64,000 nt of DNA from Hugenholtzia roseola DSM 9546. Lineage in GTDB: Bacteria > Bacteroidota > Bacteroidia > Cytophagales > Bernardetiaceae. This document shows, one piece after another, positions 17,726 through 25,530 of the stretch. The translations under genes were made by a program, and so were the position numbers. Positions within the stretch are counted from its first letter, which is position 1; the number at the start of each line of letters is the position of its first letter. The stretch is taken from the NCBI RefSeq assembly GCF_000422585.1, contig NZ_AUGI01000033.1, positions 48,854-112,853 on the forward strand. The letters run 5' to 3'. The notes beneath the pieces were generated by a model. It saw nothing but the letters and a program-made list of their open reading frames with translations. It was not told the DNA's origin and ran no database searches.

Positions 17726-18481
17726 ATGGCAGAAAGAAGCAGCATCTTTGATATGATTGGTCCGGTGATGATTGGTCCTTCGAGTTCGCATACCGCAGGT
17801 GTGGTGCGTATCGGACGCGCCGCTGTGCGTGTCTTGGGCGCAATTCCCGAATGGGCAGAAATCACCTTCTACAATTCCTTTGCCCGTACTTATGAAGGAC
17901 ACGGCAGCGATAGGGCAATCTTAGCAGGCTTATTAGACTTTCCCACCGACGACAAACGCATTAAAAATGCCTTTGAAGAAGCCAAAGCCGCACACTTAGC
18001 CTACCAGTTTCGCTCCATCGGCAATGCTTCTACTTTGCACCCCAATTCTATCCGCCTCAAACTTAGAAAAGGCGAGCGGCAGGTGGAAGTTGTCGGTATC
18101 AGCAAAGGCGGCGGCGTGGTAGAAATCGAGGAAGTCAATGGCTATCCTGCGGGCTTTACGGGCAGCCTCTTTACCCTTATCATCTTTGCCGAAGACAAAA
18201 AAGGCAGTATCGCCTTTATTTCGAGCCTTTTGGCACACGACGATTGCAATATCGCGACTATGTCGGTGAGCCGAAGTGGAAAAAATGCCACTGCTTGCTT
18301 AGTCATAGAAATGGACTCTTCCATTCGTCCGCTTTCGCTCGAATATTTGCGCTCCCTGAATTGGGTGCGCGAAGTGATTTATATGCCACAAATAGACAGC
18401 AATGAGGCTATTCCCGAACATGCCATAGATGAAGCCGAGCGCAATAAATTGGCACAGGACGAAATTTTGCCCCCTCACTAA
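17726..18481 (+). CDS. sdaAB: L-serine ammonia-lyase, beta-subunit type (with ACT domain)
   Basis: 251 residues. The N-terminal SDH beta domain carries MIGPSSSHTAG (16-26), which binds the serine substrate region in the iron-sulfur serine dehydratases that convert L-serine to pyruvate and ammonia. An ACT regulatory domain follows (about 150-225; LFTLIIFAEDKKGSIAFISSLLA region). The [4Fe-4S] cysteines are expected in a separate alpha subunit, which is not present in this window, so this is half of a two-gene enzyme. The gene stands alone between divergent and co-oriented neighbours. Confidence 0.88.
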   Translation: MAERSSIFDMIGPVMIGPSSSHTAGVVRIGRAAVRVLGAIPEWAEITFYNSFARTYEGHGSDRAILAGLLDFPTDDKRIKNAFEEAKAAHLAYQFRSIGNASTLHPNSIRLKLRKGERQVEVVGISKGGGVVEIEEVNGYPAGFTGSLFTLIIFAEDKKGSIAFISSLLAHDDCNIATMSVSRSGKNATACLVIEMDSSIRPLSLEYLRSLNWVREVIYMPQIDSNEAIPEHAIDEAERNKLAQDEILPPH

Positions 18482-18625
18482 GTTTTGAGCAAAGGCAAAA
18501 GCAGGCTTTTTGGATAAACAATTTCTTTGCACACTTTTTTTTATCGGTAGGTTCGGATATTGATAATAATGTGTATCTTTGTGCAACCCTTTTCATACCT
18601 TCAACTCAACAAACAAACTTACTAA

Positions 18626-19903
18626 ATGGAAAACGCTGTCATTATAGGAGTTGCGGTAGGCGTTTTTGCACTACTTATCCTCTTGTTGGTTTTTATGTTG
18701 CTCTTTGCACAAAAGAAATTGGTGCAAAGTGGTGATGTTAAAATCATTGTCAATGGCGATGAGAGCAAGCCTATCGTAGTCGCTGCGGGTTCGAGTTTGC
18801 TTTCTACCCTAAGCGGACAAAAGATATTCTTGCCTTCTGCTTGTGGCGGTGGAGGCACTTGTGCCATGTGCAAGTGCGTAGTGGAAGATGGCGGTGGCGA
18901 TGTATTGCCTACCGAAGTCGGACACCTAAGCCGTAAGGAGCAGCAGGAAAAAGTGCGTCTTGCCTGTCAGGTGAAAGTAAAGCAAGATATGCACATCAGA
19001 ATCCCTGAAGAAATTTTCGGCATCAAGAAGTGGGAATGTGAAGTCGTATCTAATTACAACGTCGCTACCTTTATCAAGGAATTTGTCGTGAAACTGCCCG
19101 AAGGCGAAACCCTACATTTCGAATCGGGAGGCTATATCCAAATCGACGTGCCTGCCCTAACGGTGAGCTTCAAAGATTTCGACATCAAACCACACCCTAA
19201 AGACCCTGTCGGCGCAGATAAGTTTAAAGAAGACTGGGATAAACTCAATCTCTGGGACTTAAAGATGGTGAACGAAGAGCCTGAATTTAGAGCCTACTCT
19301 ATGGCAAATCACCCTGCCGAAGGCAATATCATCATGTTGAACATTCGTATCGCTACTCCACCTTGGGATAGAGCAAAGGGCAAATTTATGGACGTAAATC
19401 CGGGCAAATGCTCCTCTTATATCTTTAGCCGCAAACCCGGTGATAAAGTAACCATTTCAGGACCTTATGGCGAGTTTTTTATCAAAGAAACCCAAAACGA
19501 AATGGTTTATATCGGGGGTGGTGCAGGTATGGCTCCTTTGCGCTCACACCTTTTCCATCTTTTCCACACTTTGAAGACCAACCGCAAAGTTTCTTTCTGG
19601 TATGGCGGACGCTCTGTGCGTGAGCTTTTCTACGTGGAAGAATTTAAGAAAATTGAAGCCGAATTTCCAAACTTCAAATTCAACTTGGTGCTTTCCGAAC
19701 CCCTACCCGAAGATAACTGGACAGGGCTTAGAGGATTCGTTCACCAATCTTTGTACGACAACTACCTTTCTAAGCACGAAGACCCCGAAGAAATTGAATA
19801 TTACTTCTGCGGTCCTCCGATGATGAACTCGGCAGTTGTTAAGATGTTAGACGATATGGGCGTACCTCCTGAAAACGTCATGTTTGACGATTTCGGTGGC
19901 TAA
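18626..19903 (+). CDS. nqrF: Na+-translocating NADH:quinone reductase subunit F
   Basis: 425 residues. One N-terminal membrane helix (5-28) is followed by a plant-type [2Fe-2S] domain with Cys73, Cys79, Cys82 and Cys114. Then come a ferredoxin-reductase FAD domain (RAYSMANHP, about 225) and an NADH-binding part ([11 protein letters not shown], about 290; CGPPMMN near the end). This is the electron-entry subunit: NADH to FAD to 2Fe-2S, feeding the sodium pump. The other nqr genes are not in this window to the left, and phenylalanine hydroxylase follows to the right, so nqrF is either the last gene of a rearranged cluster or stands alone. A TATCTTTG element at 18574-18581 supports its own promoter. 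Confidence 0.95.
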   Translation: MENAVIIGVAVGVFALLILLLVFMLLFAQKKLVQSGDVKIIVNGDESKPIVVAAGSSLLSTLSGQKIFLPSACGGGGTCAMCKCVVEDGGGDVLPTEVGHLSRKEQQEKVRLACQVKVKQDMHIRIPEEIFGIKKWECEVVSNYNVATFIKEFVVKLPEGETLHFESGGYIQIDVPALTVSFKDFDIKPHPKDPVGADKFKEDWDKLNLWDLKMVNEEPEFRAYSMANHPAEGNIIMLNIRIATPPWDRAKGKFMDVNPGKCSSYIFSRKPGDKVTISGPYGEFFIKETQNEMVYIGGGAGMAPLRSHLFHLFHTLKTNRKVSFWYGGRSVRELFYVEEFKKIEAEFPNFKFNLVLSEPLPEDNWTGLRGFVHQSLYDNYLSKHEDPEEIEYYFCGPPMMNSAVVKMLDDMGVPPENVMFDDFGG

Positions 19904-19941
19904 AAACTAACTCATATTATCGTCTTGTATCTTTTTTATAC

Positions 19942-19980
19942 AAAAAAAACGTTCTATGCTTTGGGATAGAACGTTTTTTT
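19942..19980. terminator. bidirectional terminator after nqrF
   Basis: AACGTTCTAT faces ATAGAACGTT across an 8-nt loop, flanked by A-run and T-run. It lies about 40 bases past the nqrF stop. Confidence 0.9.
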
Positions 19981-20061
19981 GTGTGCTTTGAGTAATGATT
20001 TTCTTTGGGTATGATTTTCTGGGTAGAATTTTCTTTTTCTCTGGGTTCTGATTCTGACCCA

Positions 20062-20230
20062 TTCTATTAAGTTCTAAAAAAGCCTTGCCTTTTCAAATTA
20101 GAAACAAAATAAAATTTGGCTTGAACCTTATTTTTTGGTCTGAAAACCTTTTTTACTTCAATCCAACTGCGGAAAAGACATTGCCCTATACCTGCCTGTG
20201 CGTCTGATTTTTAGAATTTAACATTCCTAC
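20062..20230. repeat. long copy of dispersed intergenic repeat A
   Basis: The same block order as 9369-9535: TTAAGTTCTAAAAAAG, ACAAAATAAAATTTGG, GGTCTGAAAACC, TTCAATCCAACT, a decayed palindrome (AAAGACATTGCCCTAT) and TTTTTAGAATTTAACAT. It lies 3' of the phenylalanine hydroxylase stop (20249). With the terminator at 19942-19980 this accounts for the gap 19904-20248. Confidence 0.7.
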
Positions 20231-20248
20231 CCATAAGGCGGTCTTGTC

Positions 20249-21001
20249 TTATCCTCTGACCAGCATTTTATCTAAGGTCGCCTCAATTTCGGGAATAGAC
20301 TCAAAAAGAGCCTGATAAGACTCAATAACAAAATATTGCTCCTGAAAACGGTCTTTGATGTAAGGCGTATCCATGATGCGCTGCACTTCATAGGGCAAAC
20401 GTTGGGGCTTATCGCTTTCTAAGGCATAGACCGACTCACCGGGCGAGGAGAGAATTCCTGCGCCATAGATGCGCAAGCCCTCTGCCGTTTGGATTAAGCC
20501 AAATTCTACCGTATACCAATAAAGGCGAGAGACATACTCTATTGCCTCCTCACTGCCAATATGTTTGAGGGCAATGCGGCTCAATTCTATCAAAAAGTTA
20601 CAAAAATCGGGGTGCGATAAAATTGGCACATGCCCAAAGACATCGTGAAACATGTCGGGTTCTTCCAGATAATCTATCTCCTCCATCTTGCGAATCCAAG
20701 TAGTGGCGGGAAAGCGGCGATTTTTGAGGTGGTCGAAAAAAATATCGTTGTCTATCAAACCTGCCACAATAACAATTTCCCAGCCTGTGATTTTTTTCAG
20801 ATTGGCATTGACCTGCGCGAAGTTAGGAATCCGATGCGGCTCGAAACCTGTGAGGCGAATCCCCTCAAAAAAGGCATCATCGGCACGGTTAGGCAAAATC
20901 TTCATTTGGCGTTCATAGAGGATTTGCCAAATTTGATGCTCCTCTGGCTGATACTGGTCGTAGTGTTGGGCTTGAATTTCAAGGGCGCGGCGGTTTAGCA
21001 T
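20249..21001 (-). CDS. phhA: phenylalanine 4-monooxygenase
   Basis: 250 residues, the length of bacterial monodomain aromatic amino acid hydroxylases. The non-heme iron ligands are present: His119 and His124 in EEPDMFHDVFGHVP, and Glu166 in WYTVEFGL. It hydroxylates phenylalanine to tyrosine with O2 and a tetrahydropterin. No pterin carbinolamine dehydratase is adjacent. Transcribed alone on the minus strand, with a repeat A element downstream. Confidence 0.94.
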   Translation of the reverse strand: MLNRRALEIQAQHYDQYQPEEHQIWQILYERQMKILPNRADDAFFEGIRLTGFEPHRIPNFAQVNANLKKITGWEIVIVAGLIDNDIFFDHLKNRRFPATTWIRKMEEIDYLEEPDMFHDVFGHVPILSHPDFCNFLIELSRIALKHIGSEEAIEYVSRLYWYTVEFGLIQTAEGLRIYGAGILSSPGESVYALESDKPQRLPYEVQRIMDTPYIKDRFQEQYFVIESYQALFESIPEIEATLDKMLVRG

Positions 21002-21141
21002 ATCGGTTTGTGTTAAAGTGGTGAAAAGTGTGTTGTTTGGTTTGTATAATTTGCCCTAAGATACGAAAAAAAGCAATCGCTGGCTATGACTTTTATCAGG
21101 ATTTTAGAGATTTTAAGCCTTCAAAATTTAAAACGCAAAAA

Positions 21142-21171
21142 AAACCTAACAAGTTGGTGCTTGTTAGGTTT
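21142..21171 (-). terminator. terminator of porT-ubiE unit
   Basis: AAACCTAACAAG faces CTTGTTAGGTTT (12-bp perfect stem, 6-nt loop), and on the minus strand it is followed by a T-run. It lies 33 bases past the porT stop. Confidence 0.9.
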
Positions 21172-21203
21172 CTTACAAATGAGGCTTATTGAGTTTTCCG
21201 CTG

Positions 21204-21989
21204 CTACTCAAAGTTGAGATAAAGCGTAACCCTATGGGTTGTTACGCGGTCTAAACTGCGCGAATAGCTATTGGGGCTATTAAATTTCATATCCGCCAAG
21301 CCATGTGTGAGCCTTATTTCGGGTGAAAATTTGAAGAAACTCATATAAATATCAAAACCTGCGCCATAGGTTAGTTCGAAGTTGTAGTCTTCGGTGGCTA
21401 ATCTTTCGGGGTCTAATTTTTGCTTTTTGCCCCCAATTTTTGCACCTAATACTGCTCCGCCCACTAAATACATGCGCATATTGCCACGCCTTACCGATTT
21501 GTGTTTGAAAAGCAAGGGCAACTCGAAGAAAACAGACTCTACATTTTCGGTGTGCCAAACATAGTCGCCACGCTCTAAGCGCAACTCACGAAAGCGCACC
21601 TGATTTTCATAGAAAGCCACGTTAGGATTGATGCGAAAGTTCCAATATTCCTCATCTATGGGGACATCAACGATAAAACCCAAAGAAAAACCCAGCGAAG
21701 GCAGCGGTGTGATAGCCGTAATGCTATCGGTATTGCTCATAAAGGTCTTTGAGGGGCGCACTTTGAGCCACGATTGGTGAAGTCCGATTTGAAAGCCATA
21801 GTGCAGGGGCTTGTCGTCGTAGTAAGGCAGGTTGTTCGATTTTTGCGCCGACGTGTTTTCAATCGTAACCAAGGAAAGAAAAAGGCAGCCGAGCAGCAGA
21901 TTCCAAAGTGCGTTTGACTTGCTTGAAGGTGTCCGCTTTATTTTTTGCCCATATAAATGGAGCTGATTCCAAAAGTCAGAGGTGTGCAT
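21204..21989 (-). CDS. porT: T9SS protein PorT (outer-membrane beta-barrel)
   Basis: 261 residues. A signal peptide (hydrophobic ALWNLLLGCLFLSLVTI, cleavage near TSAQ at about 49) is followed by an eight-stranded-type barrel with alternating aromatic strands and a terminal Phe-containing strand (HRVTLYLNFE). The opening LPYYDDKPLHYGFQIGLH matches the DDKPxHxGFxIG start of PorT/SprT as I know the family, and porT next to ubiE is a recurrent Bacteroidota arrangement. It is required for type IX secretion and gliding. The annotated ATG at 21989 overlaps ubiE by 52 bases and gives a long n-region, so the true start may be slightly further in. Confidence 0.85.
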   Translation of the reverse strand: MHTSDFWNQLHLYGQKIKRTPSSKSNALWNLLLGCLFLSLVTIENTSAQKSNNLPYYDDKPLHYGFQIGLHQSWLKVRPSKTFMSNTDSITAITPLPSLGFSLGFIVDVPIDEEYWNFRINPNVAFYENQVRFRELRLERGDYVWHTENVESVFFELPLLFKHKSVRRGNMRMYLVGGAVLGAKIGGKKQKLDPERLATEDYNFELTYGAGFDIYMSFFKFSPEIRLTHGLADMKFNSPNSYSRSLDRVTTHRVTLYLNFE

Positions 21990-22660
21990 GAAGTTTGTTG
22001 ATAACCGATTTTTTGCATAATTTGAAGGAAACTTTCTCCATAAGGGAACGCCGCAACCGATTCGGGCAAGTAAGTATAAGCCGCGCTATCTTTCGAGATA
22101 GTTTTTCCGATGGCGGGTAGTAAATAATGCGAGTAAAGTTGGTAGAATTGTTTGATGGGAAAAACTTGGGGTTGTGAAAATTCGAGAATAGAAACAGTGC
22201 CGCCCTTTTTCAATACGCGCAGCATTTCGGCTAATCCTTTTTCTAAGTTTTCAAAATTGCGAACTCCAAACGCCACAATAACGGCATCAAAGGTATTATC
22301 TTCAAAAGGCAAATTTTCGGAATCTCCTAATCTTAACGAAATTTTATCCTCCAAATTGCGCTCGGCGATTTTTTTCCTACCTACTTCCAACATACCCTCC
22401 GAAATATCCACGCCCATGATGTGGTCGGGCTGCAAGGAAAGGGCTTCTAAGGCAAAATCTGCCGTCCCTGTGGCTATATCAAGCATCTTTTTGGGCTGTG
22501 CCGCCGACAAAAGACGCACCGCCTTCTTACGCCAAGCAATATCTATCCCTGCACTTAGCAAATGATTGAGCAAGTCGTATTTGGGTGAAATGTTGTCAAA
22601 CATCTGCGCCACCTGCTTCTTTTTGTTCAACTCTTGGTCTTTATAGGGTAATACGGTCAT
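21938..22660 (-). CDS. ubiE: demethylmenaquinone methyltransferase
   Basis: 240 residues, a class I SAM methyltransferase. N-terminal VAQMFDNISPKYDLLNHLLSAG (17-38), SAM-binding MLDIATGTAD (59-68), ADRM-type loop GVDISEGML and late motif FGVRNFENLEKGL are all UbiE/MenG signatures. It catalyses the last step of menaquinone synthesis, the quinone used by NQR-type respiration (nqrF lies in this window). A CAAAGGTA box at 22718-22725 (TACCTTTG on the minus strand) is the likely -7 element. Confidence 0.95.
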   Translation of the reverse strand: MTVLPYKDQELNKKKQVAQMFDNISPKYDLLNHLLSAGIDIAWRKKAVRLLSAAQPKKMLDIATGTADFALEALSLQPDHIMGVDISEGMLEVGRKKIAERNLEDKISLRLGDSENLPFEDNTFDAVIVAFGVRNFENLEKGLAEMLRVLKKGGTVSILEFSQPQVFPIKQFYQLYSHYLLPAIGKTISKDSAAYTYLPESVAAFPYGESFLQIMQKIGYQQTSCTPLTFGISSIYMGKK

Positions 22661-22764
22661 AAAAAAAGGAAGTTATAGATACAAATTGGAAAATAAGGGG
22701 GTTGGGCTTTGCAGCCACAAAGGTAACTTTTTTGTGCGTAAATTTGTTATTCCCCTTCAAAACA

Positions 22765-22796
22765 AAAAAGCCATACCCAAAAGGCTATGGCTTTTT
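22765..22796. terminator. terminator after the phasin-like gene
   Basis: AAAAAGCCATA faces TATGGCTTTTT over a short loop. It lies about 40 bases past the stop at 22833, and is symmetric enough to act in both directions. Confidence 0.85.
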
Positions 22797-22832
22797 CAAT
22801 CTTGTATTTCCCAACACACAGTTAAAAAGAGT

Positions 22833-23210
22833 TTATTCAGCCGAAGCTGGCTCTTTTTTCTTAGTAGCAGCGGCTTTTTTGTCTGCTTTCTTTTCTGTTT
22901 CTTCTACTTCGGCTACGATACCAGTGTGCGCTTCCAAAGCCTTGATGCGCTCGGTAAGTTCTTCTACCTCTTTGGCAGTAGCGAAATTAACGGTATTGAC
23001 GATTTTTTCTACCACAGAGCGGATTTGCGACTCGAACTCGTCTTTCTTCGCTTCTGTATTTTTGAAGAACTCATCTACGATTTTCTTGCCTTCTTCCGAA
23101 GTGAGTTTGCGGTCGCTTACTAATTTATCTACCGACTCTTGCAATTTTTCAGCAGAAAGCGATACCAAGCCTACGCCTGTATAGATGAGTTTTTTAAATA
23201 AATCTTCCAT
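22833..23210 (-). CDS. phasin-like coiled-coil protein
   Basis: 125 residues, highly charged and helical. A short hydrophobic N-terminus (LFKKLIYTGVGLVSL) and long amphipathic helices (about 15-95) are followed by a Lys/Ala-rich tail (KKADKKAAATKKK). This pattern fits the phasin / polyhydroxyalkanoate granule-associated (PhaF-like) family common in Bacteroidota. No PHA synthase is nearby, so a granule role is uncertain; it may be a general envelope or stress protein. Own terminator downstream. Confidence 0.75.
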   Translation of the reverse strand: MEDLFKKLIYTGVGLVSLSAEKLQESVDKLVSDRKLTSEEGKKIVDEFFKNTEAKKDEFESQIRSVVEKIVNTVNFATAKEVEELTERIKALEAHTGIVAEVEETEKKADKKAAATKKKEPASAE

Positions 23211-23515
23211 GTTCAGAGAAAATTAAAAGGTGAGTTTAAAATGAGGTTCTTCTTGTTTTGAAATCCAGAAATAGTCAAACCTTCTTCACACAACACTTGC
23301 TTAGTCGGCTTGCATACTATTTACACGACAAAGTTCCTAAAAAGTTTCAACATCTCAAAACTTTTCCCCTACTTTTTTCAAAGAAATATGCTTTTCGCAA
23401 AAAAACGCTACTTTATTTCAAAATTTTCAAGAAAACAGCGGATAGCCTGCATTTTTTTCAAAAAAAGCCTTTTAAAAAAACTGACCCACAGTCATTTTTT
23501 TGACTTGTGTTTTTT
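23211..23515. other. AT-rich spacer, nothing recognised
   Basis: About 305 bases of T- and A-rich sequence between the phasin start and the DUF3078 stop. Short frames here lack any protein-like character. The phasin promoter must be here but no clear -7/-33 pair was found. Confidence 0.5.
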
Positions 23516-24466
23516 CTAAAAAGCATAGCCTACATTTAGATTGAGGACGTGTTTGAACTGAATGGCTCTTTTTTGGCTACCGTCGTCTTGCGGAATGAGT
23601 ACATCATGGTCGTATAGCAGTTGGGTAGAAAAGCTGGTACTTAGGTACTTGTTCACTTTGAAGGTGAGCAGCGTTTCCCAATTCACATCTAATTGCGTCA
23701 GGGTCTGATAGTTTCCGAAGATGCCCAATTTGGTGCTAAACTGCACATTTTCCATAGGGCTATACTGAAAGGCGAGGTCTAAATTTGTACAAATTTCTTG
23801 ACGGCTGCGTTTGCCTGCTTCTACCCCAAAAGCCCCCACTGCCGAGAGCGAATCTTCCCAAACAAGGGTAGTTTTGCTTGCCAAAGGTGCGTATTTCATA
23901 GAAAAATACTTGCTATCAAAGGCTATCCCCACGCCCGTTTGTAGATAAGCAGGCGCGAAAATGCGCGAAAGAAGTTTGTCGCGTTGCTCTTTGCCTTCGC
24001 TATCGCGTATGTAAAGGTAGCCATTAGCCATCTGACTTCTAAACTGAAAGCTACCTGCCAAGTTCCACTTTTTGGAAAGTTTGTAGCCCCACTGCGATTG
24101 AATTTGCAAATTGTCGTCTGTCTTTTTAAAAAGATTGAGGCTACTTTTTCCATTTCGCGCCATGCCAAATTGTAGCAAAAACTGCGTAACCCAAATAGAT
24201 TTTTCCGTTTCGCGCTTCAATTTGAGGTTTGAAATCGTGCCGACCGCAATCGCACTTTGTCCGCCCCCGACCCAATTATTCAGTCCCACATTTGAAAAGG
24301 TAAAATTCGCTGCGCCCGTAATGCGCCAAGTGGTATCCAAAGCCACACTGTCAGGGGCGAGGGTTTGCTTTTTGGTAGAATCTGTCGCAATCTCTTGCGA
24401 AAAACTATTCCAAGAGTAAGCAAATGAGTAGGCAAATAATAATGTTAGTAGTATTATTTTTTTCAT
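23516..24466 (-). CDS. DUF3078 outer-membrane protein
   Basis: 316 residues with a signal peptide (KKIILLTLLFAYSFAYSWNSFSQ). The mature part begins after TDSTKK with WRITGAANFTFSNVGLNNWVGGGQSA, the hallmark start of DUF3078 proteins, followed by regularly spaced amphipathic strands and a terminal aromatic (NVGYAF), typical of an outer-membrane barrel. Function is unknown for the family. The gene is separated by about 60 bases from the hydrolase downstream and may be co-transcribed. Confidence 0.88.
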   Translation of the reverse strand: MKKIILLTLLFAYSFAYSWNSFSQEIATDSTKKQTLAPDSVALDTTWRITGAANFTFSNVGLNNWVGGGQSAIAVGTISNLKLKRETEKSIWVTQFLLQFGMARNGKSSLNLFKKTDDNLQIQSQWGYKLSKKWNLAGSFQFRSQMANGYLYIRDSEGKEQRDKLLSRIFAPAYLQTGVGIAFDSKYFSMKYAPLASKTTLVWEDSLSAVGAFGVEAGKRSRQEICTNLDLAFQYSPMENVQFSTKLGIFGNYQTLTQLDVNWETLLTFKVNKYLSTSFSTQLLYDHDVLIPQDDGSQKRAIQFKHVLNLNVGYAF

Positions 24467-24529
24467 TTTTTTATTTTAAATATGACAAACATTAAAAAAG
24501 ATTGTATCATTTTCGCCTTATCTTTTCCC

Positions 24530-25357
24530 TCAAATTGAATTTGAAAGAGGCGATAAAAAGTCACTTATCAACGCCATCAATTCGGGAATTGCCTCCAAAT
24601 TAAGGGTATGCCCCTTGTGTTTGATAAGCTCGAAACGTGCCTTAGGGAGAGCGTCTGCAATGGCACGCCCCATTTCGGGGGTTGTAAGGGGGTCATCTTG
24701 CCCTTGCACAACAAGGGTAGGCATATTGAGGTGTCGCAATTTAGGACGAAAATCGCCACTTTTTTCAGTGGCTTCCATCAATTTTAGAAGCGATTGGGTA
24801 TCTAAATTATTCAATAAGCGCGTTTTTCTCAAATCTTCAATCGGAACAAGCGGATTAAAAAAGTATTCCTGCCCCAAAACCAAAGGCAACATGACATCTA
24901 ACATCAATTCGTAGCCACCTGCCAAAAGGGAACGCCGCCAGCCCAAGCCAATAAAATCAAAATAAGGGGTTCTGTGGGCAAAAGTAGAAATCAGAATTGC
25001 TCTTGCTATCGTTTCGCTTTCTTGATACATCAGCCTCTGCGCTACTGCACCGCCGTAAGAAATTCCGATAGGAACGATTTGGCTTACTTTCCCCTGTTTT
25101 CGCAATTTTTCTACCAAATGCGCCACATCTGCCGCGTGTTGCTCGAAACTGCGATACTCTCTGCCTGCATCAGAAGCACCTTGAAAAATTAAATCTACCA
25201 ACAAAATATTAAACTCCTTTCCAAACATTTTTGCGAAAGGAGTCCAAGCGGCGGTAGATTGGGAAAGCCCATTGAGAAAGACCAAAGTAGGAATTTGAGG
25301 CTCTTTTTCCCAAAATTCGTAGTAAAGCGACAAGCCGTCGGGAAGTGTGTGTTTCAT
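24530..25357 (-). CDS. alpha/beta hydrolase
   Basis: 275 residues, cytoplasmic. Nucleophile Ser100 in GISYGG, oxyanion motif FLNGLSQS near 28, acid Asp in VVQGQDDPLT and His in KHKGHTLNLE complete a triad of the esterase/lipase/haloperoxidase-like superfamily. The substrate cannot be told. Length and order are normal for the fold. Confidence 0.85.
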   Translation of the reverse strand: MKHTLPDGLSLYYEFWEKEPQIPTLVFLNGLSQSTAAWTPFAKMFGKEFNILLVDLIFQGASDAGREYRSFEQHAADVAHLVEKLRKQGKVSQIVPIGISYGGAVAQRLMYQESETIARAILISTFAHRTPYFDFIGLGWRRSLLAGGYELMLDVMLPLVLGQEYFFNPLVPIEDLRKTRLLNNLDTQSLLKLMEATEKSGDFRPKLRHLNMPTLVVQGQDDPLTTPEMGRAIADALPKARFELIKHKGHTLNLEAIPELMALISDFLSPLSNSI

Positions 25358-25440
25358 CTGTTTTTGGAAATGTGTGTGAAATAGCTTCTGCCAAAGCCTA
25401 TTTATATTTTTAGAAGCGTTCTCAAATAGGGCTTGTGGCG

Positions 25441-25499
25441 TAGATTTTAGTCTGCTCGAAGGTCTGATTTTCAGCTACTTACAAACAGACTAAAATCTA
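25441..25499. repeat. perfect 14-bp inverted repeat with 3' T-run
   Basis: TAGATTTTAGTCTG (25441-25454) faces CAGACTAAAATCTA (25486-25499) across 31 nt, followed on the + strand by nine T. It is positioned like a terminator but oriented for + strand transcripts, while both flanking genes run on the minus strand. Confidence 0.6.
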
Positions 25500-25530
25500 T
25501 TTTTTTTTGTTTTTTTGTTTTTTACAAAAC

